This document shows positions 60,208 through 64,000 of a stretch of DNA of 64,000 nt, in pieces. The stretch is from the NCBI RefSeq assembly GCF_000188015.2, contig NZ_AEUX02000004.1, forward strand, positions 49,373 through 113,372. Direction: 5' to 3'. The notes beneath the pieces were generated by a model. That model saw nothing but the letters and a program-made list of their open reading frames with translations, ran no database searches and was not told the origin of the DNA. The DNA comes from Streptococcus ictaluri 707-05. GTDB taxonomy: Bacteria > Bacillota > Bacilli > Lactobacillales > Streptococcaceae. The stretch's first letter is position 1. Every line of letters starts with the position of its first letter. The position numbers were made by a program, and so were the translations under genes.

Positions 60208-61566
60208 CTAGTTCGCTCTCTTTTTCAATTTAACCACAGCCTCTGTTCTTGCAGTGTGTGGAAACATATCAACAGACTGAATATAGGAAACCTCATAAGC
60301 TTTTACCAGGGAAACCAAATCCCTTGCTAAAGTCGAGGTATTACAAGACACATAAACCATCTGCTCAGGCTGATAGTCTAAAATAGTTTCTAGCAGCTTC
60401 TCATCAAGTCCTGTTCGTGGTGGATCAACAATAATAGCATCAGCGCGATATCCTTCTTGATACCTTTTAGGAATCAGCTCCTCAGCCTTACCAGTTTCAT
60501 AGTAAGTATTGTCAAATCCCATAGCCTTGGCATTCTTTTTAGCATCCGAAATAGCTTCTGGAATAATGTCCATTCCACGCACCGACTTCACTTTCCCAGC
60601 AAAGGCAAATCCAATTGATCCCACACCACAATAGGCATCAATAATGTGGTCTTGCTCCGATACATCAAGTGCTTTAAGCACCTGCCCATATAGAACCTCT
60701 GTTTGCTGAGGATTTAGCTGGTAAAAAGCTCTCGGAGACAAGGAAAATCCATAATCCAGAACAGCTTCTTGAATAGTATCTTGTCCCCAGATAATTTCAG
60801 TATTTGGCCCATAAATCTCACTGGACTTAGAAGGATTAATATTAAGAGCTACCGTTTTGATTTCTGAGAAAGCCTCCGTTAAATCCCTGACAAAGGCTGC
60901 TAACCTAAGTTCCTTACTACTAATAATAATTAACTGTACCTCATTGCTAGCCTCAGCTTTACGCACCATAACCGTTCTGACCCCTGCAATTTTGCGTTCA
61001 TTATAGATAGGAACCTTATGCTTGTCTAAAAGAGAAGTCACTTTATTAATAATAGCTTGAGTTAAAGGGTCTTGTACCAAGCAATCTTCAATAGCTACCA
61101 GGCGATGGCTTCCTTCTGAAAACAAACCAGATGTAATTTTCCCACCAAAAGAACGCGTTTGAAATTGTAGCTTAGCTCGGTAATGTTGAGGTTTCTCCAT
61201 TCCCAAGGTACGACGGACCTCAAACGCTTCATAGCCTTTAGGCTTAAATTTTTTCAAGGCTTGTCTAATCACATCATCTTTAAAATCAAGTTGCTTGGGA
61301 TAAGCTAAATGCATAATCTGACAACCACCACACTGTTCATAAATGAAACAATCAGGAATAACACGATGTTTAGACTTTTTATTAATGGTTAACAGTTTTG
61401 CTTGCGCAAAATTACGCTTAACAGCCGTAATTTCACAAAAAATATCTTCCCCCTTCAAAGCTCCAGGAACAAAGACCAGTGTCTTTTGATAAAATCCAAT
61501 TCCCTCACCATTTATTCCCATTCGCTTGATTTTTAGCGAAATTTTTTGTTTAACTTTAATAGCCAT
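60208..61566 (-). CDS. rlmD: 23S rRNA (uracil-5-)-methyltransferase, RlmD/RlmCD type
   Basis: The 452-residue enzyme methylates uridine C5 of 23S rRNA with S-adenosylmethionine. It has an N-terminal TRAM-like RNA-binding domain ([20 protein letters not shown]), an iron-sulphur Cys cluster ([14 protein letters not shown]), the SAM site [15 protein letters not shown], and the catalytic Cys in [14 protein letters not shown] after DPPRTGLD. I place the start at 61566 (MAIKVKQ), though its ribosome binding site (AGGAGA) is somewhat distant. It is divergent from recX with only 103 bp between them. The frame is intact. Confidence 0.9.
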   Translation of the reverse strand: MAIKVKQKISLKIKRMGINGEGIGFYQKTLVFVPGALKGEDIFCEITAVKRNFAQAKLLTINKKSKHRVIPDCFIYEQCGGCQIMHLAYPKQLDFKDDVIRQALKKFKPKGYEAFEVRRTLGMEKPQHYRAKLQFQTRSFGGKITSGLFSEGSHRLVAIEDCLVQDPLTQAIINKVTSLLDKHKVPIYNERKIAGVRTVMVRKAEASNEVQLIIISSKELRLAAFVRDLTEAFSEIKTVALNINPSKSSEIYGPNTEIIWGQDTIQEAVLDYGFSLSPRAFYQLNPQQTEVLYGQVLKALDVSEQDHIIDAYCGVGSIGFAFAGKVKSVRGMDIIPEAISDAKKNAKAMGFDNTYYETGKAEELIPKRYQEGYRADAIIVDPPRTGLDEKLLETILDYQPEQMVYVSCNTSTLARDLVSLVKAYEVSYIQSVDMFPHTARTEAVVKLKKRAN

Positions 61567-61633
61567 AGTTCTGTTACTAATTCTCCTAACTCTCCCCAAA
61601 AAGGTCAACTTCTCTTTATCGTTTCATAAAATC

Positions 61634-61663
61634 TTACTTCTATTTTACCATTTTTGCTATAAT
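61634..61663 (+). promoter_or_regulatory. recX promoter giving a near-leaderless transcript
   Basis: TTACTT (61634-61639) and a perfect TATAAT (61658-61663) are 18 bp apart. The -10 ends only 6 bp before the recX ATG at 61670, so transcription should start at or within a base or two of the start codon. No ribosome binding site is present. Confidence 0.6.
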
Positions 61664-61669
61664 GAAAAT

Positions 61670-62446
61670 ATGAAAATACAGAAAATTGAAAAGAAAAAAC
61701 GTCTTTATCTTATTGAACTCGACAATGGCCAAAAACTTTACGTCACCGAGGATACGATTGTAAGATTTATGCTGAGCAAAGATACCATTATCACTGAAGA
61801 GGAATTAAAAGACATCACGAGCTTTGCCCAATTCTCACATGGTAAAAATCTAGCCCTTTATTTTATTAGCTTCCAGCAACGTACCCAAAAAGAGGTTCAA
61901 GATTATCTCTTAAAACATGATATTGACTCAAGAATTGTCCCACAAATTATGACTGACTTAATCAATCATAATTGGGTAAATGATCAAAGCTATGCCCAAA
62001 GTTACATTCGACAAAATCAATTATCCGGTGATAAGGGGCCTCTTGTATTGAAACAAAAACTTCAGCTAAAAGGAATCACTAGCGACATCCTATTACCTCT
62101 TCTCGAAGAAGAATCTTTTTTACCCATTGCCGAAAAAGTAGCTCAAAAACTCTATCAAAAACAGGCAAAACGACTACCACTAAGAGCACTTAAAGAAAAA
62201 ATAAACCAAAATTTATTACAAAAAGGTTTTTCTTACCAACAAACAAAGCAAGCCATTGAGCAGTTGGATTTCAATGAGCCAACTGAAGACCTATATGATT
62301 TACTCGATAAAGAATTTGACAAACAGTATCGAAAATACAGTCGAAAATTTCAAGGTTACGACCTCAAACAAAAGCTTTATCAAGCACTTTACCGTAAAGG
62401 TTTCGATAACGATGACATTAAATCTAAGTTACGAGAATATTTCTAA
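61670..62446 (+). CDS. recX: RecX, regulator of RecA
   Basis: The 258-residue protein has the RecX three-helix repeats: [20 protein letters not shown], then [20 protein letters not shown] and [15 protein letters not shown], and the C-terminal repeat [18 protein letters not shown]. RecX caps RecA filaments. I choose the ATG at 61670 ([20 protein letters not shown]); the track's earlier start runs through the promoter. The mRNA is probably leaderless. It is followed by a DUF402 gene, as in other streptococci. Confidence 0.9.
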   Translation: MKIQKIEKKKRLYLIELDNGQKLYVTEDTIVRFMLSKDTIITEEELKDITSFAQFSHGKNLALYFISFQQRTQKEVQDYLLKHDIDSRIVPQIMTDLINHNWVNDQSYAQSYIRQNQLSGDKGPLVLKQKLQLKGITSDILLPLLEEESFLPIAEKVAQKLYQKQAKRLPLRALKEKINQNLLQKGFSYQQTKQAIEQLDFNEPTEDLYDLLDKEFDKQYRKYSRKFQGYDLKQKLYQALYRKGFDNDDIKSKLREYF

Positions 62447-62526
62447 TGCTAACTAAAAAAGTGATTTATTTACTTAAATATGGTAAACTATAAAAGATAA
62501 GTTTAATTGTAGAAAGTTGGTAAGGC

Positions 62527-63060
62527 ATGAAATTACCTAAAGAAGGCGACTTTATTACAATTCAAAGTTATAAGCATGATGGTAGATTGCACCGCACCTG
62601 GCGCGATACTATGGTACTAAAAACAACTGAAAATGCTCTTATCGGAGTGAACGATCACACCTTAGTCACAGAAAGCGATGGTAGGCGTTGGGTGACAAGA
62701 GAACCCGCAATCGTTTATTTCCATAAAAAATACTGGTTTAACATTATTGCAATGATTCGAGATAGCGGTGTCTCTTATTACTGCAATTTAGCAAGTCCTT
62801 ATCTCATGGATGCTGAAGCATTAAAATATATTGACTATGATTTAGACGTCAAAGTTTTTGCAGATGGCGAAAAACGACTACTTGACGTTGATGAATATGA
62901 AATACACAAAAAAGAAATGCAATATAGCCCTGATATGGATTTTATTTTGAAAGAAAATGTCAAAATATTAGTTGACTGGATTAATAATCAAAAAGGACCA
63001 TTCTCAGATGCTTACATCACTATTTGGTACAAACGTTATCTTGAACTGAAGAATCGTTAA
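62527..63060 (+). CDS. DUF402 protein (Ntdp-like nucleoside tri-/diphosphatase)
   Basis: The 177-residue protein has the DUF402 pattern: [59 protein letters not shown], then the metal-site residues in [20 protein letters not shown] and [11 protein letters not shown]. The staphylococcal/streptococcal Ntdp relatives hydrolyse nucleoside tri- and diphosphates. The start has a TTGGTAAGG site. The frame is intact, and a weak hairpin (AGCGCTCC, GGAGTGCT) follows. Confidence 0.85.
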   Translation: MKLPKEGDFITIQSYKHDGRLHRTWRDTMVLKTTENALIGVNDHTLVTESDGRRWVTREPAIVYFHKKYWFNIIAMIRDSGVSYYCNLASPYLMDAEALKYIDYDLDVKVFADGEKRLLDVDEYEIHKKEMQYSPDMDFILKENVKILVDWINNQKGPFSDAYITIWYKRYLELKNR

Positions 63061-63115
63061 TAGTTGTCAAGCGCTCCTTTGGAGTGCTTTATTGATTACA
63101 CAAAAGAAAAGATAT

Positions 63116-63236
63116 ATGGCATTTCAAACCATTAAAAAACGCTATGCTAGTTTCGGTGTGGCTACAAGTTTACCACCTGAATTAATTGATGACATATGGC
63201 AAATTATTGACCAGAATTTAAAGGGTTTCATTTCCC
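63116..63236 (+). pseudogene. DUF960-type cytosolic protein, truncated by IS30
   Basis: An ATG at 63116, after AAAAGAAAAG, opens the frame MAFQTIKKRYASFGVATSLP, PELIDDIWQIIDQNLKGFIS and enters the IS30 end at 63234, where it stops within a few codons. The sequence resembles the start of the short DUF960 proteins of streptococci. The remainder lies beyond the IS and outside the window, so only about 40 residues are seen. Confidence 0.6.
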
Positions 63237-64000
63237 GCGTTGTAAAATGAAGTGCAACAAAAAAGACATGTTCGTCTGATATACTAGAATTCCCCAATTC
63301 AGTATGGAAAGCAGATGAACATGTCCAACATTAATTCTACCAGAAAATCATCCTATTCTCATCTTTCAGCCACAGAACGGGGTGAAATTGCTGCTTATCT
63401 TAAAATGGGAAAGAAACCCGCTGAGATTGCTCGACTCTTGGGTCGTCACCGTTCTACAATCTGCCGAGAAATAAAACGTGGTTCAGTAGAACAGGTAAAG
63501 GATAAGAATGGAAAACAAACCTTCTTCAACGCCTATTTCGCTGATAGTGGGCAACGTGTCTATGAAACCAATCGTCAAAAGAGTTCTTATCTCAAGTTGA
63601 ATGACTGCTCCGCTAGGTTCATTGAACAATTAGAATCTGCCTTGACGGCTAACATTCGTCTCCATAGTGTGGATAGTTTTGTTCAGACTTACAAAGTGAA
63701 CCATCCTGAAGAAGTCGTCCCCTCTACCAAAACGATTTATCGTTATATCAAAGAGGGGGTATTAGCTATTAAACCAATCGATTTGCCTAAGATGGTTAGT
63801 ATCAGAAAACGTTCTAAGAAAGTCATGAAGACGAATAAGAAGACTTTAGGTAAATCTATCGAAGAACGTCCAGAATATATTAATGATCGTTCTGAATTTG
63901 GGCATTGGGAGATTGATTTGGTTCTCGGCAAGAAAACCAAAGGTGAAGCTGTTATGTTGACTTTGGTAGAGCGCCAGACACGCTATGCACTAGGAGTTAA
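63234..64000 (+). mobile_element. IS30-family insertion sequence, copy 3 (cut by window edge)
   Basis: The left end CCCGCGTTGTAAAATG is identical to copy 1 and the orientation is the same. The right end and target duplication lie outside the window. It interrupts the DUF960 gene. Confidence 0.95.
63315..64000 (+). CDS. IS30-family transposase (copy 3, partial)
   Basis: The frame is open from the ATG at 63315 to the window edge, about 228 of 342 residues. It includes the two HTH units and the first catalytic Asp (FGHWEIDLVLGKK). It agrees with copy 2 at the two residues that separate copies 1 and 2. Confidence 0.93.
   Translation, partial: MNMSNINSTRKSSYSHLSATERGEIAAYLKMGKKPAEIARLLGRHRSTICREIKRGSVEQVKDKNGKQTFFNAYFADSGQRVYETNRQKSSYLKLNDCSARFIEQLESALTANIRLHSVDSFVQTYKVNHPEEVVPSTKTIYRYIKEGVLAIKPIDLPKMVSIRKRSKKVMKTNKKTLGKSIEERPEYINDRSEFGHWEIDLVLGKKTKGEAVMLTLVERQTRYALGV

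Overview
The window looks like a chromosome segment of a pyogenic-group Streptococcus. The evidence is a streptolysin S (sag) operon, the whole N-glycan-degrading glycosidase cluster known from S. pyogenes relatives, a T-box-controlled valS, and IS30-, IS3- and IS982-family elements. The very high pseudogene load, with an inactivated haemolysin operon, would fit a non-haemolytic animal-adapted lineage such as S. dysgalactiae subsp. dysgalactiae. That species call is inference; no database was searched.

Layout. 1-1671: a partial CorA-type transporter and a broken Gfo/Idh oxidoreductase. 1734-12316: a type I-E CRISPR-Cas locus (cas3-cas8e-cse2-cas7-cas5-cas6-cas1-cas2/DnaQ on the minus strand) with a one-spacer array. 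cas3, cas8e and cas1 are each destroyed by a different kind of lesion. 12317-13993: a 1.7-kb decayed stretch. 14030-18862: a T-box-led operon of two acetyltransferases, a P-loop protein and valS. 18888-22876: IS30 copy 1, a helix-hairpin-helix protein, a DUF1912 protein, a MarR-MATE efflux pair and a tRNA-Thr. 22918-24992: aroG-aroB. 25011-34491: the sag operon on the minus strand. 34892-36809: an AEC-family transporter and aroE.

37158-58570 holds a broken secreted-protein gene followed by the glycan-catabolism island: lacZ remnant, response-regulator remnant, histidine kinase, DUF624 protein, ABC transporter, ROK kinase, GH92, GH1, GH84, GntR-type regulator, GH125 and GH38. The genes should work together to sense, import and trim host N-glycans, but nearly every catalytic or transport gene carries a lesion. 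58636-64000: a kinase-like gene, two small pseudogenes, an rRNA methyltransferase, recX, a DUF402 protein, a DUF960 remnant and IS30 copy 3, which runs off the window.

The most interesting signal is in the sag operon. Between sagA and sagB lies a well-ribosome-bound 31-codon ORF. It copies the SagA leader but ends in a short tail without the Cys-rich core. The same operon has lost sagC twice over, by IS3 insertion and by a nonsense codon, so the toxin should not be matured. Other notable signals are an 18-bp perfect inverted repeat around the glycan-regulator promoter region, paired MarR operator candidates, a possible aroG leader peptide, and a leaderless recX.
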